NCBI GenBank assembly: GCA_003963315.1
Contig: RXJP01000016.1
Location: forward strand, 62,001 to 126,000
Origin: Rhodocyclaceae bacterium
Lineage (GTDB): Bacteria; Pseudomonadota; Gammaproteobacteria; Burkholderiales; Rhodocyclaceae
Direction: 5' to 3'
DNA: 64,000 nucleotides
Every line of letters begins with the position of its first letter. The first letter of the stretch is position 1. A program made the translations under genes and the position numbers. The notes beneath the pieces were generated by a model. That model did no database searches, was not told the origin of the DNA, and was given only the letters and a program-made list of their open reading frames with translations. Shown piece by piece: positions 17,315-26,167 of the stretch.

Positions 17315-17614
17315 GTGAAAATCACCAATTCGACACCCAATCCGGGCCTGCAAGGCGCAGGAACGGTCCAGCCCAGGACCGCTCCCGCTCAGCCGACCTC
17401 CGGCAGCGTGGCGGAGGTCCAGGTTTCCACATCCACACCGGGCATCCAGGAATTGCAGCACGCCCTGGCCAATGCGCCCGTGGTGAATACCGACCGGGTC
17501 AAGGAAATCAAGCAAGCCATTGCCGAGGGACGTTTCCGTGTCGATCCGGAGAAAATCGCCGATGGCTTGATCGACAACGTCAAACAGATGTTGCGTGACC
17601 GCCGCCAGGCCTGA
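17315..17614 (+). CDS. flgM: FlgM, anti-sigma-28 factor
   Basis: The 99-residue protein has the FlgM C-terminal sigma-28-binding region (DRVKEIKQAIAEGRFRVDPE, then KIADGLIDNVKQML) and a flexible Pro/Ser/Thr-rich N-terminus. The start is a GTG preceded by GGAAAGGAAAC. FlgM holds FliA inactive until it is exported through the completed hook. It sits behind a strong sigma-28 promoter and before flgN. Confidence 0.95.
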   Translation: MKITNSTPNPGLQGAGTVQPRTAPAQPTSGSVAEVQVSTSTPGIQELQHALANAPVVNTDRVKEIKQAIAEGRFRVDPEKIADGLIDNVKQMLRDRRQA

Positions 17615-17633
17615 TACCGAAACGAGTGGCTCA

Positions 17634-18110
17634 GTGACCGTAGCCAACCCCCTCGCTTTGCTCGTCAAAGCTTTGGATGAGGAAAAGCAGGTACTGCTGA
17701 AGTTTGTGGCGATCCTCGAAGAAGAACAAAAAATTCTGATCCAGGGCGGCAAAGATGAGTTACCGCCGATCACCAAGACAAAAACCCAACTGACTGACTC
17801 GCTCACAAGCGCGGGGGAGAGCCGCGCTGCCGCCTTTGCAGCGGCTGGTGTCCCGGTGGATAAGGAAGGGTTTTCCACTTGGTTGCAAAAAGCCCCGGTC
17901 AAGTTCCGCGAACAATGGGCGGCTTTCATCGCACTGGCCGGTACGGCAAAAAACCTGAATGATATCAATGGCCGCTTGGTGGCGGAGCGCCTGAGCAACA
18001 ACCAGCAGGCGATCCAAGTGCTGATGGCGGCGGCCAATCGCCCTGCCACTTATGGTCCCGACGGCCAAACCAACGCCCTCGGCAGCGGCCGGACGCTGGG
18101 CAGCGCCTAG
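17634..18110 (+). CDS. flgN: FlgN, export chaperone for FlgK and FlgL
   Basis: The product is a helical protein of 158 residues from the GTG at 17634 (MTVANPLALLVKALDEEKQV). It has the FlgN coiled-coil pattern LLKFVAILEEEQKILIQGG and a conserved NNQQAIQVLMAA near the C-terminus. An upstream in-frame GTG at 17595 would add 13 residues and overlap flgM; the family N-terminus favours 17634. FlgN escorts the junction proteins FlgK and FlgL. Here those clients are about twice normal size, while FlgN itself is of normal length. Confidence 0.88.
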   Translation: MTVANPLALLVKALDEEKQVLLKFVAILEEEQKILIQGGKDELPPITKTKTQLTDSLTSAGESRAAAFAAAGVPVDKEGFSTWLQKAPVKFREQWAAFIALAGTAKNLNDINGRLVAERLSNNQQAIQVLMAAANRPATYGPDGQTNALGSGRTLGSA

Positions 18111-18209
18111 TCCTCAAGTAACCGCCCAGTCCCGGGTTCCCAAACCCAATTCACGCCAAGCCCTTGTCACCCCGGAAACCCCGGGCGCGGGACCCATTTG
18201 CCCCGGGGC

Positions 18210-18989
18210 CTACTGGCCCACGTTCACCTCTACCGGATTATCCGGATTCTGGGATTCAATCGTGATGGCGACACGGCGATTGCGCTGGCGTCCATCGGGG
18301 GTCGCGTTGTCCGCCACCGGACGCTGGTCGGCATAACCCGTGGCCGTCAGGCGGCGCGGATCGACGCCGTTATCGATGAACAACCGTACCACGCTGGAGG
18401 CCCGTACGCCGGAAAGCTCCCAGTTCGAGGGGAACTGGGGCGTACTGATGGGGGTATTGTCGGTATGCCCCTCCACTGTGATGGGGAAGGTGGACGGCGC
18501 AATGATCTGGGCGACTGCCGTCAGCGCCTTGACCGCCACCAGATCAAGGCGGGCATCCCCCGGTGCGAATAGCACGCTGGCGTTGATTTCCACCGTGATG
18601 CCCCGCGCGCCCTCCGTGACCCTCACTTTGCCTTCCTGAACCAGGGGGGCCAAGGCGGTGTTGATTTCCTTGGCCATGGTGCGCACTTTTTCCCGATTCA
18701 CGCGGGTGGTCTCGTCGGTCTTTAGCCCTGGCTGCTGGCGCCGCAACGGAATCGCCAAGGGCATCGGCGCATCAGGATTGATGGCGACCTGGGCGCCGCC
18801 CGTGGTGCCGGGGATACTGCGGAAGGCCGAATTGATGGCGTCGGACAAGACCCGGTATTTCCCCTCGTTCACCGATGAGATGGCGTACATCACCACGAAA
18901 AAGGCGAACAGCAGGGTAATGAAGTCGGCATAGGACACCAGCCAACGTTCGTGGTTCTCGTGTTCTTCCTCTTGTTTGCGCCGGGCCAT
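18210..18989 (-). CDS. motD: MotD, MotB-type stator protein
   Basis: The 259-residue protein has a single N-terminal membrane segment with the proton-binding Asp at residue 22 (SYADFITLLFAFFVVMYAIS). A plug/linker follows, then a C-terminal OmpA-like peptidoglycan-binding domain (ITVEGHTDNTPI...NWELSGVRASSVVRLF). Together with MotC it forms a stator of the MotCD type, as in polarly flagellated bacteria. It is 6 bp after motC and is the last gene of the flhB-fliA-mot transcript. It converges with flgN. Confidence 0.93.
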   Translation of the reverse strand: MARRKQEEEHENHERWLVSYADFITLLFAFFVVMYAISSVNEGKYRVLSDAINSAFRSIPGTTGGAQVAINPDAPMPLAIPLRRQQPGLKTDETTRVNREKVRTMAKEINTALAPLVQEGKVRVTEGARGITVEINASVLFAPGDARLDLVAVKALTAVAQIIAPSTFPITVEGHTDNTPISTPQFPSNWELSGVRASSVVRLFIDNGVDPRRLTATGYADQRPVADNATPDGRQRNRRVAITIESQNPDNPVEVNVGQ

Positions 18990-18995
18990 GGTCGG

Positions 18996-19736
18996 TCAGA
19001 CGATATAACCTTGCAAACGGCTTTCGATAATGCGGGGATTGTCGCCGTTGGCGATGCCCACCAGGCCGTCCACATACATTTCCTTGATGGCGACCGTCCG
19101 GGCGATATTCGACATCAGCTTCTTCGCCATGGGCAGGAAGATCAGGTTGGCGGCACCGACACCGTAGATGGTAGCAACGAAAGCCACGGCGATGCCGGCG
19201 CCCAGCTTGGACGGATCGGACAGGTTTTCCATGACATGGATCAGGCCCATCACGGCCCCCAGGATGCCGATGGTAGGCGAGTAGCCGCCGGCCGATTCCC
19301 ATATCTTGGCCGCCTGCTTCATTTCAGACTCATAGGTGGAAATTTCCACTTCCATGACTTCGCGCAGGCGCTCCGGTTCAGCGCCATCTACCAGGAGCTG
19401 GAGCCCCTTGCTCAAGAAAGGGTCGTCCAGGCTTTCCGTCTGCGCCTCCAGGGAAAGCAAGCCCTCCTTGCGGGCCAGGTGGCTCCAGTGGGCCAATTGC
19501 TCAATCAGGCCAAGGGGATCCAGTATCGGCGGACGGAACACCCAGGATGCCATTTTCATGCCCTTCTGCACGGTGCGCAGGGGACTTTGCAACAGCACGG
19601 CCCCCAGGGTACCGCCGATGACGATGAGGAATGCGGTAGGCTGAACCAGGGAATCCACATGCCCGCCTTCCAGCAACTGGCCGCCGATAATGGCAACCAC
19701 GCTGAGCACCAGGCCGAATATGCTGACGAGATCCAT
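18996..19736 (-). CDS. motC: MotC, MotA-type stator protein
   Basis: The 246-residue protein has four hydrophobic segments and the MotA/TolQ/ExbB pattern (DPFLSKGLQLLVDG, AAKIWESAGGYSPTIGILGAVMGLI, then GIAVAFVATIYGVGAANLIFLP). MotC surrounds MotD and couples ion flow to torque. It lies 12 bp after fliA. The order fliA-motC-motD matches pseudomonad-like loci and supports the MotCD naming over MotAB. Confidence 0.93.
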   Translation of the reverse strand: MDLVSIFGLVLSVVAIIGGQLLEGGHVDSLVQPTAFLIVIGGTLGAVLLQSPLRTVQKGMKMASWVFRPPILDPLGLIEQLAHWSHLARKEGLLSLEAQTESLDDPFLSKGLQLLVDGAEPERLREVMEVEISTYESEMKQAAKIWESAGGYSPTIGILGAVMGLIHVMENLSDPSKLGAGIAVAFVATIYGVGAANLIFLPMAKKLMSNIARTVAIKEMYVDGLVGIANGDNPRIIESRLQGYIV

Positions 19737-19748
19737 AGGCTCCTTTCC

Positions 19749-20519
19749 TTAGGCGGCTTTGGGCTTGCGCCCGCGCCGGGCTTTTGCCAGGGGCTTGTCC
19801 TGCTGCCCACCCACGCCGACGATGGTGGCCCGCAAGCGGGCGACAGCCTGACTGTGCAACTGACAGACGCGGGATTCGGTAACACCCATCACTTCACCAA
19901 TTTCCCGCAGGTTCAGGTCCTGCTCGTAGTAAAGCGCCATCATCAACTTCTCGCGTTCGGGCAAGGCCGCGATGGCTTGCACCAGCGCCGCCTTCATCCC
20001 CGCATCTTCCAATACCGCCAGGGGGTCCGGATTGGCGCTGGACAGGCTGCGATCCAGGTAGTCGTCCCCGTCCTCGCCGGAAAGGTCTTCCAGGTAAACC
20101 AGTTGGTGGCCCCGGGCCTCCAGCAACAATTTCTGGTATTCGTCCAGGCTCATGCCCAGGCAGGAAGACAGCTCGGTTTCCGAAGGCTGCCGTCCGTGTT
20201 CGTGCTCGAGCTTCTGGATCGCCGCCTCGACCCGGCGCATCTCCCGTCGCACGCCCCGCGGCAGCCAATCGTTTTCCCGCAGGCCATCGAGCATGGCGCC
20301 TCGAATCCGCTGCACGGCATAGGTTTCGAATTGGGCACCCAAGCCTTCTTCATAACGGCCCATGGCATCCAACAGCCCCAGCATGCCGTTCTGGATCAGG
20401 TCGTCCACCTGCACACTGGCCGGCAGCTTCGCCATCAGATGGAAGGCGATGCGTTTCACCAGGGGGGCATATTGAGTTACGAGCTGACTGCGGTCCAGCG
20501 CGCCTTGGGCGGTATACAT
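19749..20519 (-). CDS. fliA: FliA, flagellar sigma factor (sigma-28)
   Basis: From the ATG at 20519 the product has 256 residues with all sigma-70-family regions: region 2 (VDDLIQNGMLGLLDAMGRYEE...FETYAVQRIRGAMLDGLR), region 3 (LGMSLDEYQKLLLEARG) and region 4 (LNLREIGEVMGVTESRVCQLHSQA). A TTG one codon upstream is less likely to be used. The C-terminal tail (KARRGRKPKAA) is basic and longer than usual. FliA transcribes late genes; three candidate sites are visible in this window (16296, 17252, 34574). Confidence 0.96.
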   Translation of the reverse strand: MYTAQGALDRSQLVTQYAPLVKRIAFHLMAKLPASVQVDDLIQNGMLGLLDAMGRYEEGLGAQFETYAVQRIRGAMLDGLRENDWLPRGVRREMRRVEAAIQKLEHEHGRQPSETELSSCLGMSLDEYQKLLLEARGHQLVYLEDLSGEDGDDYLDRSLSSANPDPLAVLEDAGMKAALVQAIAALPEREKLMMALYYEQDLNLREIGEVMGVTESRVCQLHSQAVARLRATIVGVGGQQDKPLAKARRGRKPKAA

Positions 20520-20560
20520 CAATCAGATGGTTGAGCTGTGAGTACGGGGATTCCGCTTGA

Positions 20561-21379
20561 CTATACCACCGATTCAAACAGTCCCGAGGCGCCGAAAAGC
20601 GCCCGCAGCGCGACCACATTGCTTCGTCCCCCGGGGCCTGTTTTGGCGCCGGGCAAACGGGACAGCAACCCTTGCACCAAATCGTCCACCTGACTGGAAG
20701 ACAGGGTGGCGAGATGGGACAACTCCACAGACAGATGCTTGCGGGCGGTGGACCTCAGGTTATCCAGCGCGGTACGAACGTCCTCGGCGTTTGGGGCCGG
20801 GTCCACCAGGACGACTTGAAAGTCATTGCGCCCTGCGAACAGATGTTGCCGTTTCAGCAAGGCATAAGTATCGGTGACGCTGCGACCACCGCTACCCAAC
20901 ACAACGGCGAGATGCAGGGCAGCGGCAGCCAATGGGGAAATATCCCCCTGACGACAAACGCCATCCACCAGGACGTAGCCGGCGTCGTTGCCCGCTTCCG
21001 CCAGACAGGCGGCCATGCGCTCGGCGATATCCACTTCGCCATGGGCGAACTCCCGCGCCGCCCGGGCAGCAGGAATCACGGTGATGCCCGGCGCCGCCTG
21101 GATACGGATGTCGGCCAGGGTGCAGTCGCCGACGAAGACATCGAAAAGGTCAAGGCGCGGCGTCTGCCCGGTGATGGCAGTCACGCTACCCGGCCCGGCA
21201 TGTTCGTCCACGATCACCACCCGCCGTCCCTCGCTCGCCAGGGTGCTGGCGGTGCGGGCCAGGCGCATGGCCCAGGCGGCATCGCGACGGGCCTGGACGA
21301 AGGCCACGCTGCAGGCGCCACGGTTGCCGAACAGGCGGCGCAATCCGGCCGCTTGGTCGATCACGCCCAATTCAGCCAA
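20561..21379 (-). CDS. flhG: FlhG/FleN-like protein with a lost ATP-binding site
   Basis: Position directly after flhF (8-bp overlap) and before fliA identifies this as FlhG, the MinD-like regulator of flagellar number. The N-terminal IDQAAGLRRLF matches the DQAxxLR motif that stimulates the FlhF GTPase. The Walker A loop, which should read like SGKGGVGKT after the first strand, is replaced by QARRDAAWAMRLART. The second acidic strand is VVIVDEHAGPG instead of the usual D-A-D. The rest keeps the MinD-like outline (YVLVDGV, VVLVDP). The length is 272 residues from a TTG at 21379, or 267 from the GTG at 21364. It is probably a pseudo-ATPase that keeps the FlhF-activating helix. Confidence 0.82.
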   Translation of the reverse strand: MAELGVIDQAAGLRRLFGNRGACSVAFVQARRDAAWAMRLARTASTLASEGRRVVIVDEHAGPGSVTAITGQTPRLDLFDVFVGDCTLADIRIQAAPGITVIPAARAAREFAHGEVDIAERMAACLAEAGNDAGYVLVDGVCRQGDISPLAAAALHLAVVLGSGGRSVTDTYALLKRQHLFAGRNDFQVVLVDPAPNAEDVRTALDNLRSTARKHLSVELSHLATLSSSQVDDLVQGLLSRLPGAKTGPGGRSNVVALRALFGASGLFESVV

Positions 21380-22880
21380 GATGCGAACCCTTGACGCCCT
21401 TGGTCGGCATCACGCCGGGGCCGCCCTGCCGGGACAGGACCATGCCGACTTCGTTTTCCCGCAGGCGATGGGGGGACCCGGCAATCGGCTGCTTGAAGGC
21501 ACGATGCAGCAGGTAGTTGCGATTGGGCAGATGCATGTCTTCCGGCACCCGCTGGCCATTGGCGAGATAGGTCAACAGCAGGCCATGGCGCACGATGGCA
21601 TCCACTGCCGGGGCGAGGGCTACGGTCTCGTCGGTCTTGGTGATGATGCAACCCGCCAGATCCTCGCCGGCGTAGGCGCGGATCACATCGTCCAAGGTGT
21701 CGCCGCGGCTGCCGGCGTTGAGCAGCAGGAGTCGATTCACTTCCCCGGCCCGCATCAACATGGCGGCCTGCTCCGCCACCATGCGGTCGCGCTGGCTCAT
21801 GCCGACAGTGTCGATCAACACCATGTGCTTGTCCTTGAGGTCGGCCAGCGTATGACGCAGGTCGTCGCCATCGCGCACCACATGCACCGGCACGCCGAGG
21901 ATGCGACCATAGATGCGCAGTTGCTCATGGGCGCCGATACGGTAGCTGTCCGTGGTGAGCAGCGCCACCTTGTCGGCGCCGTAACGCACGACACAGCGGG
22001 CCGCCAGCTTGGCGGTGGTGGTGGTCTTGCCCACGCCGGTGGGGCCCACCAGGGCATAGACGCCGCCGCGATCGATCAGGTCGCCTTCGTTGCCCAAGGT
22101 GCGCAGGCGGCGATTCAGGGCGGCCATGAGGGATTTGCGCCCCTCTTCCAAGCCGATGTCCGCAGGCAACTCGGAGGTCATGCGCCGGGCCAACTGACCC
22201 GAGAAGCCGGCTTCCAGCATTTCCGACAACAACAGGGCGCGCACCGGTGCGCTCTTGGACATTTCGCCCCAGGCGAAGCCCGCCAACTGCTGTTCCAACA
22301 TGCCCTTGATGGCCTGCATCTCCACCAGCAGCTCATTAACGCGGCCATCATTCCCCGGCTTCGCGGCAACGCGCTCCCCTTCTTCGAGGGAGGACTTGAG
22401 CGTAGCGGCCACCTGGGCAGGGCTGGGAATGGCATCCGCCGCTTGGCGCATCTTGGGCGGCAAGGGACGCAAGCCGGCGGCCCCGCCCGCTCCAGTCCCC
22501 TGGGCCTTGTCCTGGGCATTCCTGGCCGCTTCAACGGCGGGCTGCCAGGGCTTGAATGCCGGCTGCTTGCGGGCCTGGGCGGACAGACTGACCGTGTAGT
22601 CGTCCGCGCCCGCAGCCGCACCGGCCAGCGGCGCCGACGCAAAAGGGGACCGGGGCGGTGACGCCGGCCGGGGGGCGCCGTTGGCCACCGCCGCCGAGAC
22701 CGCGGTATCCACATTGGCCTGGCGCGACAGCGCCTCCAGACTGTCGGCGGACATGGCGGTGATTTCCACGCCGCCTTCCACTGCTCGGTTGGAAACGACA
22801 ATGGCATCAGGCCCCAGCTCTTCCTTCACCCGGCGCAGGCATTCCCGCGCGGTCTCGGCATAGAAGCGTTTGACTGTCAT
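21372..22880 (-). CDS. flhF: FlhF, SRP-like GTPase for polar flagellum placement
   Basis: The 502-residue protein begins MTVKRFYAETARECLRRVKE, the standard FlhF B domain. A long Ala/Pro-rich linker (about 60-175) follows, then the helical N domain and the GTPase domain. The G1 loop is GPTGVGKTTTTAKLAA (about 279-294), with TTDSYRIGAHEQL, then VLIDTVGMSQRD (G3) and ITKTDE (G4). FlhF recruits early flagellar components to the cell pole. Its ATG overlaps the flhA stop (ATGA), and its end overlaps flhG, so translation of all three is coupled. Confidence 0.96.
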   Translation of the reverse strand: MTVKRFYAETARECLRRVKEELGPDAIVVSNRAVEGGVEITAMSADSLEALSRQANVDTAVSAAVANGAPRPASPPRSPFASAPLAGAAAGADDYTVSLSAQARKQPAFKPWQPAVEAARNAQDKAQGTGAGGAAGLRPLPPKMRQAADAIPSPAQVAATLKSSLEEGERVAAKPGNDGRVNELLVEMQAIKGMLEQQLAGFAWGEMSKSAPVRALLLSEMLEAGFSGQLARRMTSELPADIGLEEGRKSLMAALNRRLRTLGNEGDLIDRGGVYALVGPTGVGKTTTTAKLAARCVVRYGADKVALLTTDSYRIGAHEQLRIYGRILGVPVHVVRDGDDLRHTLADLKDKHMVLIDTVGMSQRDRMVAEQAAMLMRAGEVNRLLLLNAGSRGDTLDDVIRAYAGEDLAGCIITKTDETVALAPAVDAIVRHGLLLTYLANGQRVPEDMHLPNRNYLLHRAFKQPIAGSPHRLRENEVGMVLSRQGGPGVMPTKGVKGSHLG

Positions 22881-24976
22881 TTGTTGGCTCCAATAATCGT
22901 CGTCACCTTGATGGTGCGGGAATCAGGCACTTCGCCATTGGCGATGACCTTGAGTTGGGGAACTGCACGGCGCAGGAATCGGGACAGCAGCCAGCGCAGG
23001 GAACCCGGCACCAGCAGCACCGGGGGCAAGCCCAGGTCTTCCTGGCGTTGGGCGGAAGCCGCGGTTTCGCGCAGCAGGGTATCGGCCAGCCCCGGCTCGA
23101 TGGCGCTGGCATCGCCGCCGGCACCCAGCGCCTGGGACAGGATGCGTTCCAGCCCCGGCTCCAGGGCCATGACCTGGAGCTCGCTGTTGCCCGGGAAAAT
23201 CTGCTGCACGATGGCCCGGCCCAGGGCGATGCGTACCAGGGCGGTGAGTTCCATGGGGTCCTGGATGCGGGTAGTGTGTTCGGCCAGGGTTTCGACGATG
23301 GTGCGCATGTCGCGGATGGGCACCCCCTCCTCCAGCAGGTTCTGCAGCACCCGCTGCACCACGGAGAGGGACACCTGTTTCGGCACCAGGTCTTCCACCA
23401 GTTTGGGCGCGTCCTTGGCAATGTGGTCCAGCAGGGCCTGTGTTTCCTGCCGGCCCAGCAATTCGGCCGCATTGGACAGGATCAGATGGTTGAGATGGGT
23501 AGCCACCACCGTGCTCGGGTCCACCACGGTATAGCCCAACATGCCCGCCTGGTCCTTGAGATGGGGCTCGATCCAAACGGCGGGTAAATTGAAGGCCGGA
23601 TCGCGGGTTTCCAGTCCGGAAAGGGGGCCGCTCACCCGTCCCGGATTGATGGCCAGGAACATGCCGCTGTGGGCTTCCCCGGAGCCTATCTCCACGCCCT
23701 TCATGGTGATGCGGTAGCCGATGGGCTTGAGTTCCAGGTTGTCGCGGATGTGCACCGGCGCGGCCAGGAACCCCACTTCCTGGGCGAACTTCTTGCGCAG
23801 GCCGCGAATGCGTTTCAACAAATCGCCATCCTGGGCCTGATCCACCAAGGGGATCAACCGATAACCCACCTCCAGGCCCAGCACGTCCACCGGCGCCACA
23901 TCCGTCCAACTGGCTTCCAGGGATTCGGTCTTGGGTTCTTCTTTCTTTTCGGCTTCGGCTTCGGCGGCAGCGCTTTGCTCCGACTGTTCCTGCAACTTCC
24001 AATAGGCCAAGGCCCCCACCACCACGGCCAACAGCAGGAACACCAGATGGGGCATGCCGGGAATGATGCCGAGGATGCCGAGGATGGCGGCGGTGAGCAC
24101 CAGCACCGCCGGATTGCCGAAGATCTGGCCGATGAATTGTTGGCCGATATCGGTGTCGTCGTCGCCCACCCGGGTCACCACCAAACCCGCGGCGGTGGAA
24201 ATGATCAGCGCCGGCAACTGGGCCACCAAACCGTCGCCAATGGTGAGCAAGGTGTAGGTCTTCGCCGCCAGGGCGGCATCCATATCGTGCTGGATGACGC
24301 CGACAATGAGGCCGCCGATGACGTTGATGAACAGGATCAGGATGCCGGCCACGGCATCGCCACGGACGAATTTCGATGCACCGTCCATGGAACCGTAGAA
24401 GTCGGCCTCGGCCGCCACTTCCTTGCGTCGCTTGCGCGCGTCATCCTCGCCGATGAGGCCGGCGTTGAGATCGGCGTCGATGGCCATCTGCTTGCCGGGC
24501 ATGGCATCCAGGGTGAAGCGGGCGCCCACTTCAGCGATCCGCCCGGCGCCCTTGGTAATGACCACGAAATTGATCACCGTGAGGATGATGAACACCACGA
24601 TGCCCACGGTGTAGTTGCCCCCCACCAGGAAGTGGCCGAAGGCTTCGATCACTTTGCCCGCGGCGTCTGGGCCGGTATGGCCCTGGAGCAGGACGATACG
24701 GGTAGAGGCGACGTTGAGGGACAGACGCAGCAAGGTCGTCACCAGCAGCACGGTGGGGAACACGGAGAAATCCAGGGGCCTGACCGTGTACATCGCCACC
24801 AGCAGCACCATCACCGACAGGGCGATATTGAAGGTGAAGAACAAGTCCAAGGCGAAGGACGGCAGGGGCAACACCATCATGGACAACACCATGATGATCA
24901 AGGCCGGCGCCGCCAGGGCCTTCAGGTTGGCTTTGCCGAATATCTGGTTGAAGGCGAGGACCAGGGTCTGGTTCAT
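22877..24976 (-). CDS. flhA: FlhA, flagellar export gate protein
   Basis: The 699-residue protein has eight hydrophobic segments in the first 310 residues and the FlhA/FHIPEP signature (GAGRIAEVGARFTLDAMPGK followed by QMAIDADLNAGLI). A cytoplasmic C-terminal domain (about 360-699) follows an acidic Glu-rich linker (EAEAEKKEEPKTESLE). FlhA forms the nonameric ring that receives export substrates. Its start overlaps the flhB stop as ATGA, and its stop overlaps the flhF start. Confidence 0.98.
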   Translation of the reverse strand: MNQTLVLAFNQIFGKANLKALAAPALIIMVLSMMVLPLPSFALDLFFTFNIALSVMVLLVAMYTVRPLDFSVFPTVLLVTTLLRLSLNVASTRIVLLQGHTGPDAAGKVIEAFGHFLVGGNYTVGIVVFIILTVINFVVITKGAGRIAEVGARFTLDAMPGKQMAIDADLNAGLIGEDDARKRRKEVAAEADFYGSMDGASKFVRGDAVAGILILFINVIGGLIVGVIQHDMDAALAAKTYTLLTIGDGLVAQLPALIISTAAGLVVTRVGDDDTDIGQQFIGQIFGNPAVLVLTAAILGILGIIPGMPHLVFLLLAVVVGALAYWKLQEQSEQSAAAEAEAEKKEEPKTESLEASWTDVAPVDVLGLEVGYRLIPLVDQAQDGDLLKRIRGLRKKFAQEVGFLAAPVHIRDNLELKPIGYRITMKGVEIGSGEAHSGMFLAINPGRVSGPLSGLETRDPAFNLPAVWIEPHLKDQAGMLGYTVVDPSTVVATHLNHLILSNAAELLGRQETQALLDHIAKDAPKLVEDLVPKQVSLSVVQRVLQNLLEEGVPIRDMRTIVETLAEHTTRIQDPMELTALVRIALGRAIVQQIFPGNSELQVMALEPGLERILSQALGAGGDASAIEPGLADTLLRETAASAQRQEDLGLPPVLLVPGSLRWLLSRFLRRAVPQLKVIANGEVPDSRTIKVTTIIGANK

Positions 24977-26124
24977 GCGTCAGCCACTCCCGGGTCCAGA
25001 TCGGCGGGTACCGACAGCGCCTTGGGCATGACAGGAGCGATCAAGGTGCGGCCACCATCGGCGATGAACTGGTTGAGCTGGTACACATAGGCCATCACTT
25101 CCGCCACGGCGGTGTAAAGGGCCGAAGGAATCTGGTCGCCGATTTCGGTGTGGCGATACAGCGCCCGGGCCAAGGGAGGCGCTTCCAGCACCGGCACATT
25201 GGCTTCCGCGGCCAACTCGCGGATTTTCAGCGCCACGGCGTTCACGCCCTTGGCCACGACTACCGGCGCGCCCATGGCGCCGCTGTCGTATTTCAAGGCC
25301 ACGGAGAAGTGGGTCGGGTTGGTCACCACCACGTCGGCCTTGGGTACTTCGGCCATCATCCGGTTGCGGGCCATCTCCCGCTGCTGGGCGCGGATCTTGG
25401 CCTTGAGGTGGGGATCGCCTTCCTGCTCCTTGTGCTCCTGCTTCAGCTCTTCCTTGGTCATGCGCAGCCGAGAATAGTATTGCCAGAGCTGGAAGGGCAC
25501 ATCCAGGGCGACGATCAATGCCACCCCCACCAACAACACCATGCCGGCCTTGAACAGGATGTGGAAAAAGGAATTGATACCTTCGTCCACCGGCTGGCCC
25601 AGGAGGGAAAACAGACTCTCGCCATCGTGACGGATCATCCACCACACCACGCCGCCGATAAGCAGGGACTTGAGGATGGCCTTCACCAGTTCGCCCAAGC
25701 CGTGCATGGAAACCACCCGCTTCATGCCCGACACCGGATCGATACGGCTGAAATTCAGGGCCAGGGCCTTGGGGGAGAACACCAGGCCGCCGATCATGGC
25801 CGGTGCCAGAATCGCCCCGACGATGGAAAGCAGAAAAATCGGCGCCGCCAGCAAGAGGGCTTCGCCACTCAAGGTCACCACGCTGAGCTGCATGGCCTTG
25901 CTGCTGAAAGCGGCCTCCCGGTCGAAGGTCAAGCCGTGGCGCATGATGGTTTCGGCGTGCTTGCCTATCCAGTCGGACATGGTCCACATGCCGCCCACGG
26001 TAGCCAGCAGGACCATGAACGCCAGCAGCTCGCGGGACTGGGGGACCTGTCCCTCCTCGCGAGCTTGCTCCAGCCGTCGACTTGACGCTGGTTCCGTACG
26101 TTCGAGATCGCTGTCTTCAGCCAT
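24973..26124 (-). CDS. flhB: FlhB, export-gate switch protein
   Basis: From the ATG at 26124 (MAEDSDLERTEPASSRRLEQ) the protein has 383 residues with four membrane segments and a C-terminal cytoplasmic domain. The autocleavage motif NPTH is at residues 269-272, the same position as in enteric FlhB. A start 8 codons upstream is possible, but the MAEDSD start matches the family. FlhB switches export from rod/hook to filament substrates. It is the first gene of the flhBA-flhFG-fliA-motCD transcript, and its control region contains several ordered repeats (26143-26219). Confidence 0.96.
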   Translation of the reverse strand: MAEDSDLERTEPASSRRLEQAREEGQVPQSRELLAFMVLLATVGGMWTMSDWIGKHAETIMRHGLTFDREAAFSSKAMQLSVVTLSGEALLLAAPIFLLSIVGAILAPAMIGGLVFSPKALALNFSRIDPVSGMKRVVSMHGLGELVKAILKSLLIGGVVWWMIRHDGESLFSLLGQPVDEGINSFFHILFKAGMVLLVGVALIVALDVPFQLWQYYSRLRMTKEELKQEHKEQEGDPHLKAKIRAQQREMARNRMMAEVPKADVVVTNPTHFSVALKYDSGAMGAPVVVAKGVNAVALKIRELAAEANVPVLEAPPLARALYRHTEIGDQIPSALYTAVAEVMAYVYQLNQFIADGGRTLIAPVMPKALSVPADLDPGVADA

Positions 26125-26142
26125 AGACCCACTTTTCCATGC

Positions 26143-26157
26143 CGGCAATTATTGCCG
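26143..26157. promoter_or_regulatory. Perfect inverted repeat CGGCAA-N3-TTGCCG upstream of flhB
   Basis: CGGCAA (26143-26148), spacer TTA, TTGCCG (26152-26157). It is located 19 bp before the flhB ATG, matching the position of the copy in front of flgK (24 bp before its ATG). Its centre lies about 21.5 bp from the nearest of three 22-bp-spaced direct repeats. Confidence 0.7.
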
Positions 26158-26167
26158 CCGGGGTCCG

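Noticed and set aside
26125-26165. A possible sigma-54 promoter upstream of flhB
   Set aside because: The only GG...GC pair with a T-rich -12 (GGCGGCAATAATTGC) has 11 bp between the two elements instead of 10, and coincides with the CGGCAA palindrome.
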